A stretch of 64,000 nt of DNA from NCBI GenBank assembly GCA_016714795.1, contig JADKCA010000002.1:1-64000 (forward strand), in the 5' to 3' direction. Made by a program: the position numbers and the translations under genes. The notes beneath the pieces were generated by a model that worked only from the letters and a program-made list of their open reading frames with translations, made no database searches and was not told the DNA's origin. The DNA comes from Sphingomonadales bacterium. GTDB taxonomy: Bacteria; Pseudomonadota; Alphaproteobacteria; Sphingomonadales; Sphingomonadaceae. Position 1 is the stretch's first letter, and each line of letters begins with the position of its first letter. This document shows, in pieces, positions 40,997-49,978 of this stretch.

Positions 40997-43612
40997 ATGA
41001 AGACCACGAAAACCAGTTATTTTGCCAGCACTGCGCTGTTCACGCTCGGCCTGCTGGCCGCTGCGCCTGCCTATGCGCAGGATGCGCAGCCCGATGGGGA
41101 AGAAGCTGACGCTTCCGAAATCATCGTCACAGGCAGCCGCATTCGCGGAATCGCGCCGGTGGGTTCAGCGGTGATCGCAGTCGATCAGGCCAAGATCGAA
41201 CGTGAACCGGTGCTCTCGGTCAACGACATTTTGCGCCGCGTGCCGCAAGTGGTCTCGCTGGGGGCAAACCGCGCGGGTGGTTCCGCCCAGAATGGTGCCG
41301 CCAACGCCACGCGCGGCGCGGGCATCAACCTGCGCGGCCTGTCGACCAACGCGACCTTGCTGCTCTATGATGGCCGCCGCCTGCCGCCGCAGGGCACGCA
41401 GGGCCAGTTCACCGATCCTTCGGTCATCCCGTCAATTGCGCTGGGACGCCTTGAAGTCGTGGCGGATGGCGCTTCGGCCATTTACGGCTCTGACGCGGTG
41501 GCCGGTGTGGTCAACATGATCCTGCGCAAGGATTTTGACGGCATTGAAGCGCGCGCGCGTTATGGCTTTGCCGACGGCAATTATTCCGAAGCGCAGGCCG
41601 CAGCCCTGTTCGGCAAGACATGGGGTGGCGGTTACCTGACGCTGGCGGGTGAATATACCAAGAACTCCACCTTGCTGGGCAAGGATCTGGACTTCTATCA
41701 GGATGACAACCGGTATCGCGGTGGCCGCGATCTGCGCGTTTCCACCTGCAATCCCGGACAGATTTCGGTAGGCGGCAGCACTTATGCCATTCCGGCAGGG
41801 GGCGTGACGGCGGCCAATGTCGGCTCTCTGGTGAAGGGCAGCACCAACAAATGCTTCTATAATGGCGAAGACAGCGTCATCCCCAATCAGGAGCGTTACA
41901 GCTTTGTCGGCGCGGCCAGCCATGAACTGACCGACTCGATCCGCCTGTTTGCCGACGGCTTCTATTCGAAGCGCACCGGCACCGTGCGGACGCAGGGCAC
42001 GTTCACGGCCACTGTGCGCCCGGCCAATCCCTTCTTTGTTTCTCCGGTGGCTGCGGCTTCGGTTTCTGTGCCCTATTCGCTTTTCCCCGAACTGGGCATG
42101 TTCGAAAGCCCCTATCACGCCTCATCTTGGAATGCGGTGGGCGGCATCGAAGTGAAGCCGTTCGGCGATTTCCGCGCCACGCTCTATTATGCGCATGGTC
42201 AGGCCGACGAAGTGGTGGAGCGGTCGCGCGGCGTCAACACGGCTGCGCTCAATGCCGCGCTGGCCGATACCAACCCGCTGACCGCGCTCAACGTGTTTGG
42301 CGGCGCAAACAATCCCGCCACGCTGGCCAAGATCAGCGACAATCTGTTCATCATCACCGGCAAGACCAAGCTGGACGTGATCAATGGCCAGATTGACGGG
42401 TCTCTTTTCGACATGCCGGGCGGTCGCGTCCGCGTGGCGCTGGGGGCGGAACATCGCAAGGAACATACCTTCACCGATCTCATCACCGGGCAGGCAGCAA
42501 CCCCGCTGAGTGTGAATGATGCAGGCACGCGCAATGTGGACGCGCTGTTTGGCGAACTCTTCATCCCGCTGGTGGGCGCGGAAAACCGCTCGACCGGCTT
42601 TGAAAAGCTCAACCTTTCCATGGCCATCCGCCACGAGAATTACAGCGATTTCGGCAGCACCACCAACCCCAAATTCGGCCTGACCTGGGAACCTTTTCCC
42701 GGCCTGACGCTGAAGAGCACCTATGGCACGTCGTTCCGCGCGCCAACCTTCACCGAAGTCTCGACGATTGCGGGCGGGGCAGGCCTCTATTTCGACACGC
42801 TGCCTGATTTTTCCGGAAACAGCATCGGCATCGGCATTGCTGGCGGCAATCCCAATCTGAAGCCGGAAACCGCCAAGACATGGTCGTTCGGCGTGGAAGC
42901 GGCACCGCCCTCCATCCCCGGCCTCTTCCTGACGGTGAACCATTTCCGCATCAACTATTCCAACCAGATCCAGGCGTTGCGCGGAACGGCAGGCATCCTC
43001 ACCAACCCGCTCTACGCCTCGTTCGTAACGCGCAATCCCAGCGCGGCAGCGATTGCGGCGCTGGTGGGTTCCGGCCTGCCGGTCAACAACGCGATCAACC
43101 AGAGCCAGGTGACCTTTTTCGTCGATGGCCGTCGCCAGAATCTGGGCAAGTCGCTGATGAATGGTCTGGACGGCGTGCTGAGCTATAATTGGGATTGGGG
43201 TTCGGCCAAGATGGATGCGGGTGTGCAGGGCACCTACATCCTGAAATACATGTTCGAACCGGTTCCCGGTGCAGGCTTGACCAATGTGCTCAACACGTTC
43301 GGCTTTTCCAACAAGTTCAGGATGCAGGCGGATATTGGCGTAGAGTATAACGGCTTCCGTGCCCGCGCCACGCTCAACCATCTCGGCGGTTATGACAATG
43401 GCACCGTCAATCCGGTGCAGCATGTGAAGAGCTATGAAACGGTGGACCTGATGCTGGGTTACACCTTTGACGAGCGTTTCACGCTGTCGGTCGATGCGCG
43501 AAACCTGTTCAATCAGGATCCGCCTTTCGTGGATACGACGCGCGGCTATGATCCGCAGGCATCCAACCCGGTACCGCGCATGATCTCCTTCACCGCTTCG
43601 GTGAAGTTCTGA
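40997..43612 (+). CDS. TonB-dependent receptor
   Basis: An 871-residue outer-membrane receptor. Signal peptide ALFTLGLLAAAPAYA; then the TonB-box-like EIIVTGSRI; a plug domain (VNDILRRVPQVVSLG ... GLSTNATLLLYDGRRLPPQG, YGSDAVAGVVNMILRKDFDG); then a beta-barrel ending in a Phe-terminated strand (ISFTASVKF). It imports a large substrate with TonB energy. The long plug-to-barrel pattern is that of sphingomonad TonB receptors for plant- or aromatic-derived compounds. An AAGGGAG ribosome site precedes the ATG. It is third in the LacI-controlled operon and directly before a tannase-like esterase, a natural pairing. Confidence 0.93.
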   Translation: MKTTKTSYFASTALFTLGLLAAAPAYAQDAQPDGEEADASEIIVTGSRIRGIAPVGSAVIAVDQAKIEREPVLSVNDILRRVPQVVSLGANRAGGSAQNGAANATRGAGINLRGLSTNATLLLYDGRRLPPQGTQGQFTDPSVIPSIALGRLEVVADGASAIYGSDAVAGVVNMILRKDFDGIEARARYGFADGNYSEAQAAALFGKTWGGGYLTLAGEYTKNSTLLGKDLDFYQDDNRYRGGRDLRVSTCNPGQISVGGSTYAIPAGGVTAANVGSLVKGSTNKCFYNGEDSVIPNQERYSFVGAASHELTDSIRLFADGFYSKRTGTVRTQGTFTATVRPANPFFVSPVAAASVSVPYSLFPELGMFESPYHASSWNAVGGIEVKPFGDFRATLYYAHGQADEVVERSRGVNTAALNAALADTNPLTALNVFGGANNPATLAKISDNLFIITGKTKLDVINGQIDGSLFDMPGGRVRVALGAEHRKEHTFTDLITGQAATPLSVNDAGTRNVDALFGELFIPLVGAENRSTGFEKLNLSMAIRHENYSDFGSTTNPKFGLTWEPFPGLTLKSTYGTSFRAPTFTEVSTIAGGAGLYFDTLPDFSGNSIGIGIAGGNPNLKPETAKTWSFGVEAAPPSIPGLFLTVNHFRINYSNQIQALRGTAGILTNPLYASFVTRNPSAAAIAALVGSGLPVNNAINQSQVTFFVDGRRQNLGKSLMNGLDGVLSYNWDWGSAKMDAGVQGTYILKYMFEPVPGAGLTNVLNTFGFSNKFRMQADIGVEYNGFRARATLNHLGGYDNGTVNPVQHVKSYETVDLMLGYTFDERFTLSVDARNLFNQDPPFVDTTRGYDPQASNPVPRMISFTASVKF

Positions 43613-43615
43613 ACG

Positions 43616-45118
43616 ATGGCGGTGATGGCGCTCGCAGCCGCGGCGGCCCTATCAGCGGGGTTTTGCAGCGCGCTGGCGGGCAACCACCCGGATGGCGTTC
43701 GCGTCGTCCGGGCGAGCGCCATCACCCCCGCGCCCGTCTGGAAACCGGAGGGGAGCGAACGCGGATATCGCGCGCAGGATGTGCGTGTGCCCTTGTGCCG
43801 GGTGGAAGGCACGATTGAAGGCACGATCGGCTTTGAACTCTGGCTGCCCGATCAATGGAACGGCCGTCTGCTCGGTGCGGGCGTGGGTGGCGATGCGGGC
43901 ATTTTCAACTATCTCGACATGAGCCTGCGCGTGGGAGAGGGCTTTGCCACCGTTACCACAGACAGCGGCCACAAGATCAGCCAGGCGCGCTGGATGACCG
44001 ACGCCAAGGCGCGCATCGACTATGAACACCGCGCGGTTCATCTCACCGCGCTGGCTGCCAAGGGGCTGGTCGCGCGCCATTATGGCAAGGGACCGGACCG
44101 CAGCTATTTTACCGGCTGTTCGGGCGGGGGGCGGCAGGGCCTCAAGCAGATGCAGACCTATCCGCTCGATTATGACGGCATCCTCTCCGGTGCGCCGGGG
44201 CCGTATATGCCGCTCATCTCGGTGCGGATGATGTGGTTCTCGCTGATGCAGAAGCGCAATCCGGCGGGCGCTCTCTCCGATGCGGACTGGGCGCTTTATG
44301 AAGCCAAGGCGACGGCTGCGTGCGATGCGAAGGACGGTGTGGTCGATGGCGTGGTGGAAAATCCGCTCGCTTGCCGCTTCCGCACGGCGACGCTGCTTTG
44401 CAAGCCCGGCCAGACGGACGGGTGTCTGACCGCTCCAAAACGCGCCATGCTCAACATCATCATCGCGCCGATGAAGGATGAAAAGGGGCGCGCCATGGAT
44501 GGCGGGCTGCTGCCCGGCGTGCGCACGCGCCCCGGCCCGCCTTCTCCCTTGTTGCGCGCGATGTGGGGTGATGCGGTCTATAATGACGCAAATTGGGATG
44601 AAGAGACGTTCCAGCGCACGGCGGACCTTGCCAAGGTGAATGCCGCCATGCCCGAACTGCGCGCGGACAAGACAGCCATTGCGCCGTTCATCGCGGCCAA
44701 CCGCAAGGCGATCATCTATCAGGGCTGGGCAGACCCGTCGGTCATCGCCGGGCCGACATTGGACTATTATCAACGGCTGGCGGCAGCGCATGGCGGGCTG
44801 GCAAAGCTGCAGGATCATGTGCGCCTGTTCATGGTGCCGGGCATGTATCATTGCCGGGGTGGCCCCGGCGCAGACCAGTTTGGCGCATCGGCACAGGCGG
44901 CAACGCCCGGCGATGACGCGCGCGACATGCTCTGGTCGCTGATCCGCTGGGTGGAGAAGGGGGAAGCGCCGCGCAGCGTGGTGGCGGATAAGCCCGGCCA
45001 GTTCACGCGGCGGCTCTGCCCCGTCCCGCAATCAGCGCGCTATGACGGGATGGGAGACCGCAATGCCGCTTCGTCCTATGCTTGCGTGAATGATTCGGCC
45101 TTGCGCAGGGCAAAATAG
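43616..45118 (+). CDS. Exported tannase/feruloyl esterase family protein
   Basis: A 500-residue exported esterase. The catalytic set follows the family CS-D-HC motif: Cys168-Ser169 (GCSGGG), Asp in QGWADPSV and His-Cys in GMYHCRGG, where the two cysteines form a disulfide linking the triad. A Ca2+-type loop, CDAKDGVVDGVVENPLAC, is also present. Family members hydrolyse galloyl, feruloyl or similar aryl esters. It starts 3 bases after the TonB receptor and ends the operon. It probably cleaves the imported ester in the periplasm. The N-terminal ALAAAAALSAGFCSALAG is a signal sequence. Confidence 0.9.
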   Translation: MAVMALAAAAALSAGFCSALAGNHPDGVRVVRASAITPAPVWKPEGSERGYRAQDVRVPLCRVEGTIEGTIGFELWLPDQWNGRLLGAGVGGDAGIFNYLDMSLRVGEGFATVTTDSGHKISQARWMTDAKARIDYEHRAVHLTALAAKGLVARHYGKGPDRSYFTGCSGGGRQGLKQMQTYPLDYDGILSGAPGPYMPLISVRMMWFSLMQKRNPAGALSDADWALYEAKATAACDAKDGVVDGVVENPLACRFRTATLLCKPGQTDGCLTAPKRAMLNIIIAPMKDEKGRAMDGGLLPGVRTRPGPPSPLLRAMWGDAVYNDANWDEETFQRTADLAKVNAAMPELRADKTAIAPFIAANRKAIIYQGWADPSVIAGPTLDYYQRLAAAHGGLAKLQDHVRLFMVPGMYHCRGGPGADQFGASAQAATPGDDARDMLWSLIRWVEKGEAPRSVVADKPGQFTRRLCPVPQSARYDGMGDRNAASSYACVNDSALRRAK

Positions 45119-45221
45119 CGAAGGCGCTCCCGGACATGGAAGACCGAACCGACACATGGACTTGTCACGCTTTTGTGCCGGTCACTTGAGCGTTTGGATC
45201 TCGCACAAGGAGACCGGCGAG

Positions 45222-45323
45222 ATGAACAAGCATCGTGAAGAGTTCAAGCTGGAAGCCGTGCGGGCTGCCCTGAGCAGTGGGTTACCGCGTGAGCGGGTTG
45301 CGGCGGATTTGGGGATTGGCAAG
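45222..45323 (+). pseudogene. IS3-family transposase OrfA fragment
   Basis: The first 34 codons of an IS3-type orfA are intact (MNKHREEFKLEAVRAAL, then SSGLPRERVAADLGIGK), including a ribosome site in ACAAGGAG. At about 45323 homology ends and the frame continues as unrelated sequence (ADALWGETVHAIIHL...), so only a truncated remnant survives. It marks a past insertion in the gap between the tannase operon and the next locus. No catalytic orfB part was found. Confidence 0.7.
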
Positions 45324-45566
45324 GCCGACGCATTGTGGGGCGAAACTGTCCATGCAATCATTCATTTGCGACACATTATGTGCGCGACCGAAGCAGACTT
45401 GATCGCCCATTGCAGAAGGCTGATCGCGTCGTCGTCCACGCAGGAAGTTTTCAGTCAGCATGTTCTTCTTCCCCACCACACGGACTTAACCTGCGCTCAT
45501 GTCAATTGAGTTGCCAGCGCTTCGCCTCGCAGCGCAAGACCAGTTGCACCACGGCAATGGCGTGGC
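45324..45566. other. Gene-free stretch between IS3 remnant and twin palindromes
   Basis: About 240 bases without a supportable gene. An open frame continues from the OrfA remnant to a stop at 45509 but shows no recognisable domain. No repeat or RNA structure was noted. Confidence 0.5.
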
Positions 45567-45620
45567 TTGATCAATTGATCAATCTCTGACATTTAGCCCC
45601 CACCCTGATCAATTGATCAG
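45567..45620. promoter_or_regulatory. Twin palindromes TGATCAATTGATCA
   Basis: TTGATCAATTGATCAA (45567-45582) and CTGATCAATTGATCAG (45605-45620) share the core TGATCAATTGATCA. Their centres are 38 bases apart. The pair precedes a small membrane-protein gene by 29 bases. The perfect symmetry suggests operators for a dimeric regulator, but no binder is identified. Confidence 0.6.
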
Positions 45621-45648
45621 GATAGAATCGCTTTGCCGCAGAGGGGGA

Positions 45649-45759
45649 ATGACCGTGAACATCCTGATTTTCCTATTCGTCGGCGGCGTTTTCGGCTGGA
45701 TCGCGGGCATGATCATTTTGGCGCTCTGGAATCTACTCCACCGAGGCAGTGTGCGTTGA
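45649..45759 (+). CDS. 36-residue membrane miniprotein
   Basis: ATG 45649 follows GAGGGGGA and encodes 36 residues with a single long hydrophobic helix (NILIFLFVGGVFGWIAGMIILALW) and a basic tail LLHRGSVR. The GGVFGWIAGMI stretch resembles the helix of YeaQ/GlsB-type small membrane proteins, but the gene is much shorter. It is too short for usual gene callers. Twin palindromes upstream and a TetR gene convergent downstream suggest a regulated gene. Expression and function are unproven. Confidence 0.5.
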   Translation: MTVNILIFLFVGGVFGWIAGMIILALWNLLHRGSVR

Positions 45760-45810
45760 TCGGCAGTTCTGATGAATGCGCAAGACAAAATGGTTTTTCA
45801 GGATCGCGGC

Positions 45811-46419
45811 CTAAAAAGACCTGAAGAGAAATGGCCGCGCAACCCGCTCCACCTCATCGCGGGACGGGGGTTTCCGACCGGTGACGATTTCCATCTCCGG
45901 CGCAAGGCTGAAGAGCGACCCGATGATCGACAGCAGGCCATAGAACAGGAGATAGGGATCGCCTTCGCGGACTGTCCCTTCCTTTTGCGCCGCCTTGATG
46001 AAATTCGCGCCCCGGTCCACCATCTGACGGAAATAGCTGTCCACCATCCAGACAAAGCGCTGGTTGGGTTCGCGGCTTTCAAAGATCAGCAGCCTGTGGA
46101 AATCAGGATCGCTGGCGCAGATATCGACCATGGCCCGGACGCCCGCCAGCAACTGATCCGTCGCGCTTTGCGACGGTTCGGCAATCGCGGCGTCGTTCAG
46201 CACGCGCAGCGCATGGCGAAAACTGTCGGCCATGACCTCGCGCCAAAGGCCTTCTTTCGATTTGAAATGATAGAGCAGCAGGCTTTGCGCAACCTTGGCT
46301 TCCTCAGCGATCTGCCGGGTGGAGGTTCCCGCAAAACCTTGCGCAGCAAAGCACCGGCGCGCGGACCGGATGATGCGCGTGCGCGTGCTTTCGGGAAGTT
46401 CAAATGCTTTGGTCATCAT
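45811..46419 (-). CDS. TetR/AcrR family transcriptional regulator
   Basis: A 202-residue TetR regulator read from the ATG at 46419 (two adjacent ATGs). The HTH is TRTRIIRSARRCFAAQGFAGTSTRQIAEEAKVAQSLLLYHFKSKEGLW, with YHFKSKE as the recognition-helix end. The C-terminal domain (FESREPNQRFVWMVDSYFRQMV) resembles the CecR-type effector domain. It is divergent from the catalase gene across a 100-base gap and may control it, although oxidative-stress catalases are more often under OxyR or sigma factors. Confidence 0.88.
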   Translation of the reverse strand: MMTKAFELPESTRTRIIRSARRCFAAQGFAGTSTRQIAEEAKVAQSLLLYHFKSKEGLWREVMADSFRHALRVLNDAAIAEPSQSATDQLLAGVRAMVDICASDPDFHRLLIFESREPNQRFVWMVDSYFRQMVDRGANFIKAAQKEGTVREGDPYLLFYGLLSIIGSLFSLAPEMEIVTGRKPPSRDEVERVARPFLFRSF

Positions 46420-46519
46420 ATTCCATTGCCATGCGCAGCCTCCATCGCTGAGCCGCCGTAATGCCTGATCTCTCTGGTCACCAGCTTGCACACACATAAT
46501 CAAAATCGAGGGGTTCACC

Positions 46520-48589
46520 ATGTCAAAATCAAGCAAAGAGTCAGCATCCGTCGGCAAAGGCGGAGAACTTCATCAGCGCGCCAATACGGTGCTCACCACC
46601 AATCACGGCATGCCTCTGTCAGACAATCAGAACAGCCTGCGTGCCGGGGAACGCGGCCCGACTTTGCTTGAGGATTTCGTGCTGCGTGAGAAAATCTTCC
46701 ATTTCGACCATGAACGCATCCCGGAGCGGATCGTTCATGCCAGAGGCTCGGGCGCGCACGGCTATTTTGAGGTGACCAAGGCCATTCCCGGCCTGACCAA
46801 AGCGGCGCTCTTCTCGAAGAAGGGCAATCAATGCCCGGTGTTCGTGCGCTTTTCGACCGTCGCAGGTAGCAAGGGATCGAAGGATACGCCGCGCGATGTG
46901 CGTGGCTTTGCCGTCAAATTCTATACCGAAGAGGGCAATTGGTATCTGGTCGGCAACAATATGCCGGTCTTCTTCATTCAGGATGCGATCAAGTTTCCGG
47001 ACCTGATCCACGCCGTCAAGCCCGAAGCCGACCGCGGCTTTCCGCAGGCGGCGTCCGCGCATGACACCTTCTGGGACTTCATCTCGCTGATGCCGGAAGC
47101 AATGCACATGGTGATGTGGGCGATGTCTGACGTCGCCCTGCCGCGCTCGCTGCGCATGATCGAGGGTTTTGGCGTCCACACGTTCAGGCTGGTCAATGCG
47201 GAAGGAAAATCGACCTTCGTCAAATTCCACTGGCGGCCCAAGCTTGGCGCGCAGGCGACGTGCTGGGACGAGGCGGTCAAGATTTCTGGCGCCGATCCCG
47301 ACTATCATCGCCGCGACCTGTGGGAAGCGATCGCCAAAGGCGATTTCCCCGAGTGGAGCTTCGGCATCCAGACCTTTGACGAAGCATGGGCGGCCAAGCA
47401 GCCCTATGACGTTCTTGATCCCACCAAGCTGATCCCGGAAGAGGATATCCCGGTCGAAGTGATCGGCCGCATGGTGCTCGACCGGAATCCCGACAATGTC
47501 TTTGCCGAAACAGAGCAGGCGGCGTTTCTGCCGACCAACATCATCCCCGGCGTTGAGTTCTCGAATGACCCGCTGCTCCAGGGCCGGTTGTTCAGCTATC
47601 TCGACACACAGAAGTCGCGGCTGGGCACGACCAACTTCCACCAACTGCCGATCAATGCGCCGATCTGCCCGATGGCCAATTTCCAGCGCGACGGCATGAT
47701 GCAGACCGCAATTCCCAAGGGCCGCGCCAATTACGAGCCGAACAGCCTGAACGAAGCGGGAGAATATGGCGGGCCACGTGCGCAGCCGGATCGGGGCTTC
47801 CGCACATTTGCAGACAATAACGAACGCAATGATCCAACCGAAAAGCTGCGGATCAGGGCCGAGAGCTTTGCTGATCACTTCACGCAGGCGCGCATGTTCT
47901 ATCGCTCACAGACCGTGCCAGAACAGGCGCATATCGCCGCTGCACTGGTGTTCGAATTGTCCAAGGTCCAACTGGTCCATGTTCGTACGCGCACGTTGGC
48001 GCAGCTTCGCAATGTCGATGAGGATCTGGCCCAGCGCGTTGCAGACGGCCTCGCCATGCCGCTCTCCAAAGCGGAGACGCCTGCGTTTTCACCACAGGAC
48101 ATGAAGCCCTCGGACAAATTGTCGCTCATGAAAAAGTTCGTGCCGACGCTGGAAGGGCGCAAGGTCGGCATATTGTTCGATGAAGGGTCAGACCTGGCCG
48201 AGATCAACAGCCTCAAGTCCGCCATTGAAAAGGCTGGAGCCACGACCATGCTGATCGCGCCCAAGGTCGGTGGCATCAAGGTGAAGGGCGGCACGCTCGC
48301 CGCTGAGGGGCAGTTGGCGGGCACGCCCTCGGTGCTGCTCGATGCCGTTGCGCTGATGCTGACCAAGGATGCCGCAACAAAGCTTTGCGGGGAGTCCGCC
48401 GCCGTCGATTTTGTGTCGGATGCGTTCGTCCATCTCAAGGCGATTGGTCATGATGAGGGCGCACAGCCGCTGCTCGAAAAGGCGGGCGTTGTGCCCGACG
48501 AAGGGATCACCAGCCTTGATAGCAGTTTCATCAAGGCCGCTGCACGGCGCTTTCCGGCGCGCGAGCCCTCCGTCCGCATGCTCCCCTGA
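46520..48589 (+). CDS. katE: Large-subunit (clade 2) catalase with DJ-1/PfpI domain
   Basis: A 689-residue HPII-type catalase that disproportionates H2O2. The catalytic His73 is in ERIVHARGSGAHG, the Asn is in GNNMPVFFIQDA, and the haem tyrosine is in GRLFSYLDTQKSRLG. The extra C-terminal domain (about 540-689; VGILFDEGSDLAEINSLKSAIEKAG) is the flavodoxin/DJ-1-like domain unique to large-subunit catalases. An AGGGG ribosome site precedes the ATG at 46520. The divergent TetR gene may be its regulator. Cytoplasmic stress defence. Confidence 0.95.
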   Translation: MSKSSKESASVGKGGELHQRANTVLTTNHGMPLSDNQNSLRAGERGPTLLEDFVLREKIFHFDHERIPERIVHARGSGAHGYFEVTKAIPGLTKAALFSKKGNQCPVFVRFSTVAGSKGSKDTPRDVRGFAVKFYTEEGNWYLVGNNMPVFFIQDAIKFPDLIHAVKPEADRGFPQAASAHDTFWDFISLMPEAMHMVMWAMSDVALPRSLRMIEGFGVHTFRLVNAEGKSTFVKFHWRPKLGAQATCWDEAVKISGADPDYHRRDLWEAIAKGDFPEWSFGIQTFDEAWAAKQPYDVLDPTKLIPEEDIPVEVIGRMVLDRNPDNVFAETEQAAFLPTNIIPGVEFSNDPLLQGRLFSYLDTQKSRLGTTNFHQLPINAPICPMANFQRDGMMQTAIPKGRANYEPNSLNEAGEYGGPRAQPDRGFRTFADNNERNDPTEKLRIRAESFADHFTQARMFYRSQTVPEQAHIAAALVFELSKVQLVHVRTRTLAQLRNVDEDLAQRVADGLAMPLSKAETPAFSPQDMKPSDKLSLMKKFVPTLEGRKVGILFDEGSDLAEINSLKSAIEKAGATTMLIAPKVGGIKVKGGTLAAEGQLAGTPSVLLDAVALMLTKDAATKLCGESAAVDFVSDAFVHLKAIGHDEGAQPLLEKAGVVPDEGITSLDSSFIKAAARRFPAREPSVRMLP

Positions 48590-48596
48590 ACCCCTA

Positions 48597-49478
48597 GGCT
48601 GCGTTGACAAAAGACTTCAGCCATAGCCTGGCGGCGGCAAGGTTGAGGAAGCTCTCGAAGGAGAGACTGGTCTTGTCGTGGCCGGGTGGCGATGCGGCGC
48701 TGTTGCAGGCTTGCCGAACATGCGTTCGACGCGGTTGCGATCCGGTAACGGCGATAGTCAGGATGCTCGGGTGTCTTGCGGTTCGAGCGGGGCGGGATGA
48801 TCGGCAGGATGCCCTGCGACGGACAGGTTTCCTGGAACCTGTCGCCATCATATCCTTTGTCGGCGAGCAGCGCCTTGGGCTAAGGCTATGGCGGGGCCAT
48901 CAGGTCATCGGCGGCGGTGTAATCGGATGCCTCGCCGCCCAGTCAGGATGAAGCCGACAGGGAGGCCTTGGTGTCGCAGCGGGCATGGATTTTGCTCGTA
49001 AAGCCACTCGGCTGGGAAGTGCCCCCGGCACTTCCGCCGCCTGCGTCGTGATCGACCGGAAAGGCGTTCTTAAAGAGCCCCCTTTTCCGCCCGCTGCTGA
49101 GACGTGCTGCGAACGCTGGTGCTGTCGATCATGTGCTGCCAGTCGTCGGTCAGGCCCAGATCGACCAGCGTTTGCAACCAGCGCATCCCAGACCCGCTGT
49201 TCTGCCCAGCGCCGGAAACCGGACGACCAGACCCGGTTCCGCACCATACCGCTCGTGCATGTCGCGCGAACCAGCCGACCCGCAGCACGTGTAGCATACC
49301 ATTGAGAAAGCGCCGGTTATCGCCGGCGGGACGCTTAACGTCCCCGCTCAGGCGGCAGCAGCGGCCGATCGGCTCCCATTCCGCGTCCGACAAATCCCCG
49401 CGACCCATGACTGCTCCTCAAAAAAACAGCCTTGAATCAGAAGTCGGGCCAAATGGGAATCCCTTTTGTCAACACGGC
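48597..49478. mobile_element. IS5-family insertion sequence remnant
   Basis: An 882-base element bounded by imperfect inverted ends GGCTGCGTTGACAAAAG (48597) and, on the right, CTTTTGTCAACACGGCC (49462-49478), with a CTA trinucleotide outside each end (48594-48596 and 49479-49481) as the target duplication. It carries a broken transposase on the minus strand. It inserted just after the catalase gene. Confidence 0.8.
48598..49408 (-). pseudogene. IS5-family transposase, multiply frameshifted
   Basis: The minus strand starts at 49408 with GRGDLSDAEWEPIGRCCR and continues with NRRFLNGMLHVLRVGW, then LVDLGLTDDWQHMIDSTSVR, all typical of IS5-type (IS427-like) transposases. The downstream part is scattered over frames and ends with LNLAAARLWLKSFVN near 48600. 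Several frameshifts and stops separate the pieces, so no functional enzyme is made. It fills almost the whole element. Confidence 0.8.
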
Positions 49479-49654
49479 CTAAGGAAACATGTATTCTGCC
49501 AGAGGCAACGCAGTTTGACTGTTGAAGACTACGGACAGTGCGCTCGCGCGGTCAGTCGTTCGATGTTCGGGCGATGATCATTAACATCGCTCGCTCAGTC
49601 ATCGTCTGAGTCTTGCATCTGCTTCCGCAGAGCGAGTTGCAGGGGTCGGTGCCT

Positions 49655-49961
49655 ATGACGTGGTGAAGCGGCAGGAATCCAGAGACACCCATAGTCGCTC
49701 GCCGCCCCAAAGAGCCGTCCAAATTCGATGAAGCGCCGGCAATTGGCGAATGTTTCATTGCATCTGGTTCCCCCAGACCATCACCAGCTTGCGCATCTCA
49801 CTGCCAAAGTTGTCCCAACGAGACGGTTCGTCGGTGGGGACTGCCAGTTCGGACTTCAAAACATCGAGCAGCTTCTCACAGAAATCCAGCGGCACAGCAT
49901 TCTCGACACATGCCCAACCCCGGTCTTGGAGGATGGATGACAGGGATCGTGCGCTAAGCAT
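49655..49961 (-). pseudogene. Phytanoyl-CoA dioxygenase (PhyH)-like protein, nonsense-mutated fragment
   Basis: The frame from 49961 reads LQDRGWACVENAVPLDFCEKLLDVL, then a WDNF segment and LVMVWGNQMQ, where a TGA stops it. Reading TGA as Trp (TGG) continues with NIRQLPALHRIWTALWGGERLWVSLD, an excellent PhyH-family continuation, before homology ends at about 49655. The gene is thus broken by a nonsense change and then truncated. The iron-binding His-x-Asp is missing. It lies between the IS5 remnant and a DUF2147 gene, consistent with decay around mobile DNA. Confidence 0.65.
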
Positions 49962-49978
49962 TTCGCAAGCCTATCGCT

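Noticed and set aside
49929..49934. Selenocysteine at the TGA in the PhyH-like gene
   Set aside because: The internal TGA lies further along, near 49757; relatives have Trp there and no SECIS-like hairpin was seen. The span listed marks only the gene's 5' part.
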